Shown: piece by piece, positions 17,278-25,935 of the stretch
Layout of the letters: every line of letters begins with the position of its first letter
Position numbering within the stretch: the first letter of the stretch is position 1
Source: Ahrensia marina
GTDB lineage: Bacteria > Pseudomonadota > Alphaproteobacteria > Rhizobiales > Rhizobiaceae
Assembly (NCBI RefSeq): GCF_001293565.1
Contig: NZ_JXMU01000009.1
Span: 56,440-120,439 of the forward strand
Direction: 5' to 3'
Length of the DNA: 64,000 bases
Program-made: the position numbers and the translations under genes
The notes under the pieces: generated by a model
Told to the model about the DNA's origin: nothing
The model's database searches: none
The model's input: only the letters and a program-made list of their open reading frames with translations

Positions 17278-18918
17278 ATGGCGACGACAACTCATCACCG
17301 TGTAACCAATCAGACGCCGCCCTTGTCTGGTTATAATGCTTTTCGCCTCAATCCTCTTTTGTTGCAGATCGCCTCTGGTTCAAATGCCGAGACGCTTAAA
17401 GATTTTGACCAGATTGGCCGGTATTCGCTGTCCGGTGAAGCGCAGGAGCTTGCCGAAATGGCAAACCGCAACGCGCCGCGCTTAAAAGCGCATGACCGGT
17501 TCGGGCGGAGGGTGGATCAGGTCGAATTTCACCCTTCATATCACGCGCTGATGCGCCGTTCGGTGAGCTACGGCATAGGAAGCTCGGTATGGGAGGATGC
17601 CGCGCGCGGCAATACAAATGGTCATTTAAAGCGTGCCATACGGTTTTTCATGCTTGCGGGGCTGGATACAGGCCATCTTTCAAGCCTTTCCAGCACAAAT
17701 GGTGCGGTTGCAGCGTTGATGACAGCGCCGCATCTGGCAAAAGAATGGGTGCCGCGTGTCACCACTCGCAAATATGATAGCGCCCATAAATCTCCGGTGG
17801 ACAAATCCTGCCTGACCATCGGTATGGCGGTGGCTGAAAAACAGGCGGGCACAGATTTTACCGCGCTGACAACACGTGCCGAAACGGTTGGCAATGGCTT
17901 GTTCCGCTTAACCGGCCATAAATGGTTTTTATCCTCGCCAATGGCCGATGCATTCCTAATGCTTGCGCGCACACCCAATGGCACGAGTTGTTTTCTGGTG
18001 CCGCGCTTTCTGGCCGATGATGAACATAATCACATTAATCTTGTCGGCTTGAAAGATAAGCTGGGCAACCGCTCCGCGGCCACCGCAGAGGCAGAAATCA
18101 ATGGCTCGATTGCACAAATGATCGGCCGTGACGGTGAGGGCAGCCGCGCCATCCACGAAATGCAGACTTTGATGCGCCTTGACGGCGCACTCATTTCGTC
18201 GTCGATCATGCACGCCTCTTTATGCGAGGCTGTGCATCATGCCCGCCACAGAAAGGTCGGCGGGCGCTTGCTGATGGATCAACCGCTTATGCGCGCCGTT
18301 CTGACCGATATTGCACTTGATGTTGCCGCTTCTACAGCCTTGTCGATGCGTCTCGCGCGCGCTTTCGATGGTGCCCGCGCCAATGATGTGGAAGGCACAT
18401 TCGCCCATGTCATGACGCCGGTCGTTAAATATCTGACTGCCAAAATAGCGCCCGCCGCAATTGCAGAGGCAATGGAGGCCATGGGCGGCAATGGTTATAT
18501 TGAAAGCAGCGTATTGCCGCGTCATTACCGCGAGGCCCCGCACCAATCGCTGCTGGAAGGGTCCGGCAATATGATGGCGTTGGAAGTGTGCCGCGTATTC
18601 AAGCGAACGCCGGAACTTTTCAATGTTGTTTTGTCTGATATCGAAAGCAATCTTGGCGATAAGGCAAAAGATACCAGCAAAGTGTTAAGAGCTGCATATG
18701 AACTTGCGCTGGACGATGAAAGTGCGGCGCGTATTCTGGTCGAGCAACTGGCCATCGCTGCTGCGGCCGCCGAACTTTACCGCTTGGAGACAGGTGTGCT
18801 TGCCGATGCCTATGCGGATACTCGTCTGGGCAGTAATTGGCGGGCAAGCTATGGTATGCTTGGCACCCGTTTTGACAATCAGACTATTCTTGATGCGCTT
18901 TATCCGCCGGTGGCATAG
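17278..18918 (+). CDS. AidB-like acyl-CoA dehydrogenase family flavoprotein
   Basis: A 546-residue FAD protein of the acyl-CoA dehydrogenase superfamily. Length (E. coli AidB is 541) and the blocks VAEKQAGTDFTALTTRA, GHKWFLSSPMADAFL and YREAPHQSLLEGSGNMM match the AidB branch, which binds DNA and is linked to the alkylation (Ada) response. No ada or alkB gene is next to it, so that role is an inference; an isovaleryl-type dehydrogenase is the alternative. The ATG at 17278 is chosen over an upstream GTG because similarity begins after it. The 3' end overlaps the transporter gene by 19 bp, convergently. Confidence 0.85.
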   Translation: MATTTHHRVTNQTPPLSGYNAFRLNPLLLQIASGSNAETLKDFDQIGRYSLSGEAQELAEMANRNAPRLKAHDRFGRRVDQVEFHPSYHALMRRSVSYGIGSSVWEDAARGNTNGHLKRAIRFFMLAGLDTGHLSSLSSTNGAVAALMTAPHLAKEWVPRVTTRKYDSAHKSPVDKSCLTIGMAVAEKQAGTDFTALTTRAETVGNGLFRLTGHKWFLSSPMADAFLMLARTPNGTSCFLVPRFLADDEHNHINLVGLKDKLGNRSAATAEAEINGSIAQMIGRDGEGSRAIHEMQTLMRLDGALISSSIMHASLCEAVHHARHRKVGGRLLMDQPLMRAVLTDIALDVAASTALSMRLARAFDGARANDVEGTFAHVMTPVVKYLTAKIAPAAIAEAMEAMGGNGYIESSVLPRHYREAPHQSLLEGSGNMMALEVCRVFKRTPELFNVVLSDIESNLGDKAKDTSKVLRAAYELALDDESAARILVEQLAIAAAAAELYRLETGVLADAYADTRLGSNWRASYGMLGTRFDNQTILDALYPPVA

Positions 18919-19835
18919 GCCGTCACTGTCAGAACGGCGGGTATTGTCACCAATGAGACCAGCGTTTGCAGCGTAACAGTGATGGCGTAGTTCTCGGCAT
19001 CGCCGCCCATTTGCCGTGCCAGCACATAGCCATTCATGGCTGTGGGAACAGCGGCGCAAAGGGCGACATAACTCAGCTCCGCACCTTCTATTCCGAACAT
19101 CAGGGCAGAACTGACCACGATCACCGGAAACAGGATTAGTTTCAGGAAAGTCGGCAGTAAAACAGGAAAACCGGGACGTGCGACATCGCGCAAGCGCAAG
19201 CCAGCACCAATTGTCAAAAGCCCCATGCCGAGCGCAGCGCGGCTGACAAGGTGAAGTCCGTCCATGAAAAAGTCCGGCAATCCGCCCGGAAGCAAACGGA
19301 GCAGCAGGCCCATCGATGCGCCAATGATGAGCGGGTTCACGGCGACCCTTTTGAGAACAGACGTAAAACTCGGTTTGCTGTCGGTAAACCACGCAACAAC
19401 AGCAACGGTTGAAACATTGATCGGGATAACGATTGCAGCCATGACGAGCGCGACAACGGCAGCGCCTTCAGGCGGGAACATGTTTTCAGCAACAACCAGC
19501 GCGATAAAGCCGTTCCAGCGCACAGTCGATTGGAAAATGGAGGAGAAAGTAGGGCCTTTCACGCCCATTTTATGAATGAGTGGCCATAGCAGCAATGTGA
19601 TCAGGCCAAGAACGAACCATGCAAATCCGAGCGCAAGAATAACCTTGTCCAGTGACAATCCGCTGAAATCAGCACGGAAAATCGTCGAAAACAGCAATGT
19701 CGGATAAAGCAGATAGAAGCCGAGACGCTCCAGGCCGATCCAGAATTCGCGTGTGAAAAGAGGCGTTTGGCTCAGCAGATTCCCGACAAGAATGATAACG
19801 AATATCGGCAGGACGGATTGAATAGTGATGAGCAT
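18900..19835 (-). CDS. AEC family transporter (auxin efflux carrier type)
   Basis: An integral membrane protein of 311 residues with about ten hydrophobic segments in two halves, typical of the auxin efflux carrier family. Bacterial members export or import small organic acids such as malate; no substrate can be read from this sequence. The block VPTAMNGYVLARQMGGDAE near the C terminus is a family hallmark. The ATG at 19835 begins directly before the first membrane segment; an ATG at 19850 (MKGPLM) is also possible. Monocistronic, overlapping aidB tail to tail. Confidence 0.88.
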   Translation of the reverse strand: MLITIQSVLPIFVIILVGNLLSQTPLFTREFWIGLERLGFYLLYPTLLFSTIFRADFSGLSLDKVILALGFAWFVLGLITLLLWPLIHKMGVKGPTFSSIFQSTVRWNGFIALVVAENMFPPEGAAVVALVMAAIVIPINVSTVAVVAWFTDSKPSFTSVLKRVAVNPLIIGASMGLLLRLLPGGLPDFFMDGLHLVSRAALGMGLLTIGAGLRLRDVARPGFPVLLPTFLKLILFPVIVVSSALMFGIEGAELSYVALCAAVPTAMNGYVLARQMGGDAENYAITVTLQTLVSLVTIPAVLTVTAYATGG

Positions 19836-19983
19836 TAAGGGGCCTTTCATGCCTCTATTGGCGCATATTGTGCGATGACGCAATCAGATATCCACAATTG
19901 TACCTTTTGCGTTAACCTTAACAAATGGTTTCGATTGCGGCGGCGGACCTGAGTTGTGATAGTCGGGCCACAACGAGGTCCGC

Positions 19984-20565
19984 ATGTATAGATTCTTTTC
20001 CATAACGGTCATTTTGAACTGGGTTGCCGTACTGGCTGTGCTCAGCGTTGTCGGGCTTGGTATCAAAGTCGAGCAGGGCGGCATGATTGACGCTTTGAAT
20101 GAAGCACTCAGCGGCGAGGCGGGGCTGCAATTGCTGCCTGAAACCGCCTATGTGCTTTCAGTGGCTGCTATTCTCATTGTATTGACGATGGCCACCTGGG
20201 CTTTGCTGGCGATCATATTTGCAGCGCCGAACGGGACGGAAAACAAGCAGCAGGATTTTGTGATCATGTTTGCCATGGGCGTTTGCCTGTGCGTGTTCGC
20301 AATCATTCTGGCGATTGCCATTTACACAGGCGCGACCTTTTTAAGCACGACGATCTGTATCGCATCCTTTGCCACCATATTGGCAGGTATCGCGCACCGT
20401 GTGTTTGTCATTGAGGCTGAAGGCCGCAATGCGGCTGAAACGCTGAATGAAGGCTTTGGTCTGGTCACAACGCCGGTAATGGCGCGGCAGAGCGCTGCCC
20501 GCCCGATGTCAGGCCGCGCAAACAGCAGATTCGTCCCCAAACGCAACCTCCAACCGATGAACTGA
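19984..20565 (+). CDS. Hypothetical four-helix membrane protein
   Basis: A 193-residue protein I do not recognise. It has four hydrophobic segments at about 6-27, 54-80, 92-116 and 118-141, and a polar arginine-rich tail (about 150-193) likely in the cytoplasm. The ATG at 19984 is preceded by GAGG. The next gene follows after 10 bp on the same strand and also codes for a membrane protein, so the two may act together. It diverges from the AEC transporter. Confidence 0.7.
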   Translation: MYRFFSITVILNWVAVLAVLSVVGLGIKVEQGGMIDALNEALSGEAGLQLLPETAYVLSVAAILIVLTMATWALLAIIFAAPNGTENKQQDFVIMFAMGVCLCVFAIILAIAIYTGATFLSTTICIASFATILAGIAHRVFVIEAEGRNAAETLNEGFGLVTTPVMARQSAARPMSGRANSRFVPKRNLQPMN

Positions 20566-20575
20566 CGGATACCTT

Positions 20576-20899
20576 ATGAAATATTTTCTTGGTCTATGGT
20601 TGATTCCGATGTCGCTCTTTTGGGGCTGGTTTGGCCTGTCCTATTACGACATGAATTTCGGCTTTTCCTTTTTGACGCGTGATGTTCATAACCTTGTCTT
20701 TGGTATCTACGCGCATCTTTTGGGCACGGACTACGAGACGATTGTTTCCGGTTTTATCAAAGCCTGTATTTTTGATTCATTCCTAATCGGCGCGATCATT
20801 GCCTATCGCAAGCGCAAGCAGATCAAAGCATGGTGGCAGGCGCGTCAAACATCAGACCTGCCTGAAACCACTCAGGTGCCGCGTGTTCCTGCGGAATAA
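20576..20899 (+). CDS. Small membrane protein, possibly DUF6105
   Basis: A 107-residue protein with two hydrophobic segments (about 3-22 and 62-80) and a basic cytoplasmic end ([15 protein letters not shown]). The pattern [15 protein letters not shown] with [13 protein letters not shown] resembles a Rhizobiales family I believe is called DUF6105; its function is unknown. It follows the previous gene by 10 bp and its 3' end overlaps ruvX by 28 bp on the opposite strand. Confidence 0.7.
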   Translation: MKYFLGLWLIPMSLFWGWFGLSYYDMNFGFSFLTRDVHNLVFGIYAHLLGTDYETIVSGFIKACIFDSFLIGAIIAYRKRKQIKAWWQARQTSDLPETTQVPRVPAE

Positions 20900-21366
20900 A
20901 GCCGGTCCAAAACACCTTGCAAAATAAAAGAAGCCGCAGCGGAATCAATCCGCTCGGCTCTCTTTGCGCGGCTGACATCCTGCTCCAGCAATGACCGCTC
21001 GGCGGCCACCGTTGACAAACGTTCGTCCCAGAACACGATCGGCAGCGCAACATGCTGCATCATATTGCGTGCAAAGGCGCGGGTTGCCTGTGCGCGCGGA
21101 CCTTCCGAGCCGTCCATATTGAGCGGCAGGCCCAGAACAATCGCGCCGATATTTTCCGCCGCAATCAGCGCCTTCAAAATCTCAAGATCAGCCATGAACT
21201 TTTTGCGCTTTATAACCGTGCGCGGCGAAGCAAGGGTCAAACCGGCATCGGACACCGCAAGGCCAATGGTTTTTGTGCCAAGGTCAAGCCCCAGCAGGCG
21301 CGCCCCGCGCGGTAGAGCTTCGGCCAGCGTTTCAATGTCGATAATTTGTCCTTTTTGTTCGTTCAC
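20872..21366 (-). CDS. ruvX: RuvX/YqgF family putative Holliday junction resolvase
   Basis: An RNase H-fold nuclease-like protein linked to 16S rRNA maturation and junction resolution. The first conserved block is [17 protein letters not shown], followed by [15 protein letters not shown] and the DERLSTVAA motif with its acidic residue; a final [10 protein letters not shown] block completes the set. The GTG at 21366 gives 164 residues, near family size; a GTG at 21417 would add 17 residues without similarity. It diverges from gatC. Confidence 0.92.
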   Translation of the reverse strand: MNEQKGQIIDIETLAEALPRGARLLGLDLGTKTIGLAVSDAGLTLASPRTVIKRKKFMADLEILKALIAAENIGAIVLGLPLNMDGSEGPRAQATRAFARNMMQHVALPIVFWDERLSTVAAERSLLEQDVSRAKRAERIDSAAASFILQGVLDRLYSAGTRGT

Positions 21367-21465
21367 AACCGTTCTAAGGCCTTCCTTGCTGATTTGGTTA
21401 AACGCATATTGCACCACAAAGCTGCGAGCGCTATAGCGGGCGCATACAAAACACCGGAGAATCCA

Positions 21466-21753
21466 ATGTCCGTCGATACCGCTACCGTTAAGCGCGTTGC
21501 CAAACTTGCCCGCATTGCCGTCACAGATGATGAGGCAAAAAATCTGGAAGGTGAACTCAACACCATTTTAGGATTTGTCGAGCAGTTGAACGAGGTGGAT
21601 GTCAGCAATGTCGAGCCGATGGTTTCGGTTGTTGCCGTGGATATGAAAAAGCGGGTTGATGAAGTGACCGACGGCAATAAGGCCGCTGATATTGTCGCCA
21701 ATGCGCCGGCCAGCGACGAGAACTTCTTCCAGGTTCCCAAAGTGGTTGAATGA
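21466..21753 (+). CDS. gatC: Asp-tRNA(Asn)/Glu-tRNA(Gln) amidotransferase subunit C
   Basis: The small structural subunit of the amidotransferase that corrects misacylated tRNA. The 95-residue protein contains the family core [34 protein letters not shown] and a C-terminal FFQVPKVVE. The ATG at 21466 has GGAGA six bases upstream; the frame is open further 5' but lacks similarity there. gatA follows 45 bp downstream. Confidence 0.95.
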   Translation: MSVDTATVKRVAKLARIAVTDDEAKNLEGELNTILGFVEQLNEVDVSNVEPMVSVVAVDMKKRVDEVTDGNKAADIVANAPASDENFFQVPKVVE

Positions 21754-21798
21754 GCCTGCCTGCGCCGCACCGATAATTTGATATAGAAGATTTTATTT

Positions 21799-23280
21799 AT
21801 GACCGATCTGACAGCCCTGACGATTGCCGAAGCCCGCGAAAAACTCCGCGCTAAAGAAATAAGTGCAGTCGAATTGACCGATTCCTACATTGCCGCGATT
21901 GATGCTGCCAATGGCGCGCTCAATGCTTATGTCGCGCTGACGCCGGAAAAGGCCCGCGAAATGGCAAAGGCATCGGATGCAAAATATGCCACAGGTAATG
22001 CAGGCGCGCTGGAAGGTATTCCGCTCGGTATCAAGGATTTGTTTGGCACGATGGATGTGCACACACAGGCCGCATCGCACATTCTGGATGGTTTCAAGCC
22101 GAAATATGAGTCAACCGTCACGCAGAACCTTTGGGATGACGGCGCTGTCATGCTCGGCAAGCTGAACATGGACGAGTTCGCGATGGGCTCATCCAATGAA
22201 ACTTCTTATTACGGCCCGACAAAAAACCCGTGGCGCGCAAAAGATTCAAACGTTGATCTGGTGCCGGGCGGCTCGTCCGGTGGTTCGGCGGCGGCCGTTG
22301 CCGCGCATATTTGTGCCGGTGCAACAGCAACCGACACGGGCGGTTCCATCCGCCAGCCTGCGGCCTTTACAGGCACAGTAGGCATCAAGCCGACCTATGG
22401 CCGTTGTTCACGCTGGGGCGTTGCCGCTTTTGCCTCATCGCTTGATCAGGCTGGCCCGATCACGCGCGATGTGCGCGATGCGGCGATTATGTTGAAATCC
22501 ATGGCTTCTGTTGATGCCAAAGACACGACAAGCGTTGATCTGCCAGTGCCGGATTATGAGGCCGCGCTGGGCGGTTCCGTCAAAGGCATGAAAATCGGTA
22601 TTCCGGCTGAATACCGCATGGACGGCATGGACCCGGAAATTGTCGCGCTATGGGAGCAGGGCATTGCCTGGCTAAAAGATGCGGGCGCGGAAATCGTCGA
22701 TATTTCGCTGCCGAACACGAAATACGCACTGCCTGCTTATTATATCGTGGCACCGGCCGAAGCATCATCCAACCTTGCGCGCTATGACGGCGTGAAATAC
22801 GGCCTGCGTGTACCGGGCAAAGACATCACCGATATGTATGAGCAGACACGCGCTGCCGGATTTGGCGCGGAAGTCAAACGCCGCATCATGATCGGCACCT
22901 ATGTGCTGTCGGCGGGTTATTACGATGCCTATTATTTAAAAGCGCAAAAAGTACGCACGCTGATCAAGCGCGATTTTGAAAATGTGTTTGCCGATGGCGT
23001 GGACGCGATTTTGACACCGGCAACGCCAAGCGCTGCCTTTGGCATCGGCGATCAAGACATGAAGGCTGATCCGGTGAAAATGTATTTGAATGACGTGTTT
23101 ACGGTGACGGTCAACATGGCCGGTTTGCCGGGCATTGCGGTTCCTGCCGGTCTGTCTTCAACCGGTCTGCCGCTCGGCCTTCAATTGATTGGCAAGCCGT
23201 TTGACGAGGAAACCCTGTTCAAAACCGCCGGTGTGATTGAACAGGCAGCCGGTAAGTTTACGGCGGATAAGTGGTGGTAG
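21799..23280 (+). CDS. gatA: Asp-tRNA(Asn)/Glu-tRNA(Gln) amidotransferase subunit A
   Basis: The glutaminase subunit that supplies ammonia to GatB. The 493-residue amidase-signature protein has the Ser-cisSer-Lys triad: Lys79 in [10 protein letters not shown], Ser159 in [12 protein letters not shown] and Ser183 in [10 protein letters not shown]. It pairs with gatC just upstream. gatB is on the same strand but 2.65 kb away, separated by a HEPN-like gene and a polymerase gene. Confidence 0.97.
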   Translation: MTDLTALTIAEAREKLRAKEISAVELTDSYIAAIDAANGALNAYVALTPEKAREMAKASDAKYATGNAGALEGIPLGIKDLFGTMDVHTQAASHILDGFKPKYESTVTQNLWDDGAVMLGKLNMDEFAMGSSNETSYYGPTKNPWRAKDSNVDLVPGGSSGGSAAAVAAHICAGATATDTGGSIRQPAAFTGTVGIKPTYGRCSRWGVAAFASSLDQAGPITRDVRDAAIMLKSMASVDAKDTTSVDLPVPDYEAALGGSVKGMKIGIPAEYRMDGMDPEIVALWEQGIAWLKDAGAEIVDISLPNTKYALPAYYIVAPAEASSNLARYDGVKYGLRVPGKDITDMYEQTRAAGFGAEVKRRIMIGTYVLSAGYYDAYYLKAQKVRTLIKRDFENVFADGVDAILTPATPSAAFGIGDQDMKADPVKMYLNDVFTVTVNMAGLPGIAVPAGLSSTGLPLGLQLIGKPFDEETLFKTAGVIEQAAGKFTADKWW

Positions 23281-23329
23281 TGTAAACTGCCGCCTTAGGC
23301 CAGCGACCCACATAAGCTACACAACTCAC

Positions 23330-23426
23330 CGTCATCCTAGGCCTTGAGCCTAGGAACTATTCCGTGATGTTGGCGGATTGTTTGAACGCTCAGGAATGGA
23401 TACTCGGGTCAAGCCCGAGCATGACG
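23330..23426. repeat. Palindromic intergenic element, copy 1
   Basis: A 97-bp element bounded by CGTCAT and ATGACG. Inside are two perfect hairpins: CCTAGGC-CTTGA-GCCTAGG (23336-23354) and CTCGGG-TCAAG-CCCGAG (23403-23419). Their loops are reverse complements of each other. This is the architecture of REP/MITE-like intergenic repeats common in alphaproteobacterial genomes. A related element lies at 48758-48904. Confidence 0.75.
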
Positions 23427-23490
23427 CACATTAGTAATCCGCTTTGATGACGTTGTTCTGTAGCTTTGTGTAGATGTAATAGAAACCATC

Positions 23491-24366
23491 TTATTCAGCT
23501 TTTGTAGTGTTGTCATCATTCGTATCTGCTACTTCAGCCATTGCTGGAGCTGCATCTCCAGTTCGGCCTTCTTCATCACAATACTTTGCTAGTTCTACAA
23601 GGAAAATTGCTACACACCTCGTTATGTGCAAGGCCTCATGCGGGGAATATGTGTTTTCGACGTGCATTGTCGCATTTCGCCAAGGATTTTTTACCGCATC
23701 TAATGTAGCATAAATGTTCTCATATTTAGCTCCAAGTGTTCCGTTAAGGCGGTGCTTTTTAGGCCATTTCTCCTCAAGGGATTCTGTTATTTTTCGTAGC
23801 ATAACGCCCCAATTTTTCTCGGCGGGCTTTGTGGGGTCTGGAATCTCTAGTAGTAATGAAAATGCTTTAATCCCACTTTCCAACGCTCTCATAGAATGAA
23901 AAACTGCGGCAGTATAGCGGTTGAGAGCTAGACATTTTGCGGCTTCCTCGATCTCAAGTGATGCTTTTGGGAAAGCTGCCGGAAAGCCTTCAACATGTGA
24001 CCCTGTACCCCTTAATAAGTGATCCACTGGAAGCATCAATTGAGCTTCATTGGGCTGTAAAACCAAAAGTTTGATTTCACTTAAGTGATCTGCAAAGCGA
24101 CTTTCAATTTCTCTAGTTGCATTTAAAAGTTGGCCGTAAGTTAGTTCTTTTTCCTTTAGATTTTGGATAAGACGCTGATTTGCTACATGAGCAGATTGGC
24201 ATCCCACAACGACAAAGTTTTCGAATAATCGTTCAAGGGTGCCACATGCAGTTATTTGGTCGGGTTTGGAGATAGCAGCATTTGAATCGCACGAACTCGT
24301 TCGTTCAATGAGAGTACGTAACGAAGTTATAGCTGCCAAAAAGGAAAGTGCATTTACGTCGTACAA
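23491..24366 (-). CDS. Hypothetical protein with probable C-terminal HEPN domain
   Basis: A 291-residue soluble protein, visibly more AT-rich than its neighbours. The C-terminal half looks like a HEPN helical bundle: LNRYTAAVFHSMRALESGI at about 149-166 is the typical first long helix, and Arg230-N-A-T-M-His235 supplies an Rx4H motif as in HEPN ribonucleases. The N-terminal half is helical and unassigned. It starts at a TTG with GGAG about 10 bases upstream; an in-frame TAG lies just before. It is reversed relative to gatA and to the polymerase, suggesting insertion. Toxin or defence activity is inferred from the fold only, and no antitoxin is beside it. Confidence 0.7.
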   Translation of the reverse strand: MYDVNALSFLAAITSLRTLIERTSSCDSNAAISKPDQITACGTLERLFENFVVVGCQSAHVANQRLIQNLKEKELTYGQLLNATREIESRFADHLSEIKLLVLQPNEAQLMLPVDHLLRGTGSHVEGFPAAFPKASLEIEEAAKCLALNRYTAAVFHSMRALESGIKAFSLLLEIPDPTKPAEKNWGVMLRKITESLEEKWPKKHRLNGTLGAKYENIYATLDAVKNPWRNATMHVENTYSPHEALHITRCVAIFLVELAKYCDEEGRTGDAAPAMAEVADTNDDNTTKAE

Positions 24367-24483
24367 GTTAAAAAAACTCCGCTAAGAAACGCCAATGATC
24401 AACCTAATTCTAGGCAAACGGATAAATAAGTAAAGTTCGCTTAGGAAAATAATCACACACACCCTTGCGCATTATAGGTAAAT

Positions 24484-24498
24484 GTTCCTAATATGTTC
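24484..24498. promoter_or_regulatory. LexA (SOS) box
   Basis: GTTC-CTAATAT-GTTC exactly matches the alphaproteobacterial LexA consensus GTTC-N7-GTTC. It lies 15 bp before the ATG of the Y-family polymerase, in the right place to control it. Confidence 0.87.
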
Positions 24499-24512
24499 CG
24501 GTGAGGTGTGTC

Positions 24513-25817
24513 ATGCGCAAGCCGGAATTTGCCGAAAAACTCTATATCGACTTTGACAGCTTTTTTGCCAGCGTCGAGCAGCATTTGAACCCCGAACTGC
24601 GCGGGCGGCCGATTGGGGTCATTCCGCTCGATTCGGATTATTCAAGCTGTATCGCCGCCAGCTATGAGGCCAAAAAGTTCGGCGTTAAAACCGGCACGCG
24701 CATGAAGGACGCGCGCGATATGTGTCCCGGCATCCGCTTTGTCGTGGCGCGGCACGACATTTATGTGCGCCTGCACCACCGCATTGTGGCGACGGTTGAA
24801 AGCTGTGTGCCGGTCAGCAAAACACGCTCCATTGATGAAATGGTCTGCACGCTCATGCGGTCTGAAAGCCGTGATGCTGCCGGCCTTGCCGCGCGTATCA
24901 AACAGCGCCTTGAAAGCGAAATCGGGCAGGGGCTGCCGTGCTCTATCGGCATTGCGCCCACCGAGCTGCTGGCGAAAATCGCCGCTGAAATGGACAAGCC
25001 GAACGGTTTTGTCGTCTTTGAGCCGGATGATCTGCCCGGCCGTCTGTTCGAATTGGAACTGCGCGATCTGCCCGGTATTTCCAGCGGTATTGAACGGCGC
25101 TTGCACCAGTCCGGCATTAAAGATGTCAAACAGCTTTGGGCGCTGGAGGCCAAACATATGCGCGCCATCTGGGGCAATGTGGAAGGCGAGCGCTTTTGGG
25201 CAGCATTGCATGGCTATGAGACCATTCGCGAGGACACAAAGCGCCGGATGTTCGGCCATGGACGCATTTTGCCGCGCGACTGGCGCTCGCCGCAGCGCGC
25301 ATTTACCTGCGGGCGTATGCTGATGACCAGCGCGGCGCGAAGGCTCAGGCGCGAAAATTTCCGCGCTTGTAATCTGAACTATGGCCTGCGTAGCATTGAC
25401 CGGCAAAAATGGTCCGCAGACATACGCTTTACCGCCGCGCGTGATGATGCGACCTTTCTTCATGCCATGCAGGCGCTGCATCAACGCTTTGAAAAAGAGC
25501 GCCCGTTTAACAAAATCAAGTCGGTCAGCGTCACATTGCACGGTCTAGTCGCGCCGCAGCAATTGGGCGGTGCGGGTTTTATGGAAGACCTTTTTGACAG
25601 CCAGACCGATCTGAAAGCCCATGGCAAATGGGAAGTCGCAAGCGACACAATGGACGCCCTGCGTGAACGTTTTGGCGCAAAGGCGCTCACGCTTGGCCCT
25701 GTGGACCCGATACCGGGCGGTTATGTCGGCGGTAAAATTGCTTTCAACCGGATACCGGATATGCGCGATTTTAATGAGAATATCGAGGAAAGTAGCCGCG
25801 CGATCATCCGTTCCTAG
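24513..25817 (+). CDS. SOS-regulated Y-family DNA polymerase (ImpB/MucB/SamB family)
   Basis: A second translesion polymerase in this window, 434 residues and distinct from dinB. The catalytic acids are kept: Asp13 in YIDFDSFFASVEQ and Asp108-Glu109 in TRSIDEM. LRDLPGISSGIERRL is the helix-hairpin-helix of the thumb. The C-terminal part differs from Pol IV. Members in Rhizobiales are often listed loosely as ImpB-like proteins. The ATG at 24513 has GAGG at 24503-24506; a GTG at 24501 is in frame but overlaps that site. A perfect LexA box sits upstream. It may be catalytically active, unlike ImuB, which has lost these residues. Confidence 0.9.
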   Translation: MRKPEFAEKLYIDFDSFFASVEQHLNPELRGRPIGVIPLDSDYSSCIAASYEAKKFGVKTGTRMKDARDMCPGIRFVVARHDIYVRLHHRIVATVESCVPVSKTRSIDEMVCTLMRSESRDAAGLAARIKQRLESEIGQGLPCSIGIAPTELLAKIAAEMDKPNGFVVFEPDDLPGRLFELELRDLPGISSGIERRLHQSGIKDVKQLWALEAKHMRAIWGNVEGERFWAALHGYETIREDTKRRMFGHGRILPRDWRSPQRAFTCGRMLMTSAARRLRRENFRACNLNYGLRSIDRQKWSADIRFTAARDDATFLHAMQALHQRFEKERPFNKIKSVSVTLHGLVAPQQLGGAGFMEDLFDSQTDLKAHGKWEVASDTMDALRERFGAKALTLGPVDPIPGGYVGGKIAFNRIPDMRDFNENIEESSRAIIRS

Positions 25818-25935
25818 CTTTTCACTTGGAAGATAATGACGCAATCGGATAGAAACACTTGTGTCGGCATAGCCCTTCGATTATCCAAGCCGCAAAGTAA
25901 TAAGCGATTTTACGCAAAGCTTAAATGGAAGACCA

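Noticed and set aside
23330..23426. CRISPR array
   Set aside because: Hairpins occur once each with no regular spacers; no cas gene is present.
25818..25935. Possible small gene between the polymerase and gatB
   Set aside because: No start with ribosome-binding site; the space is better explained as the gatB promoter.
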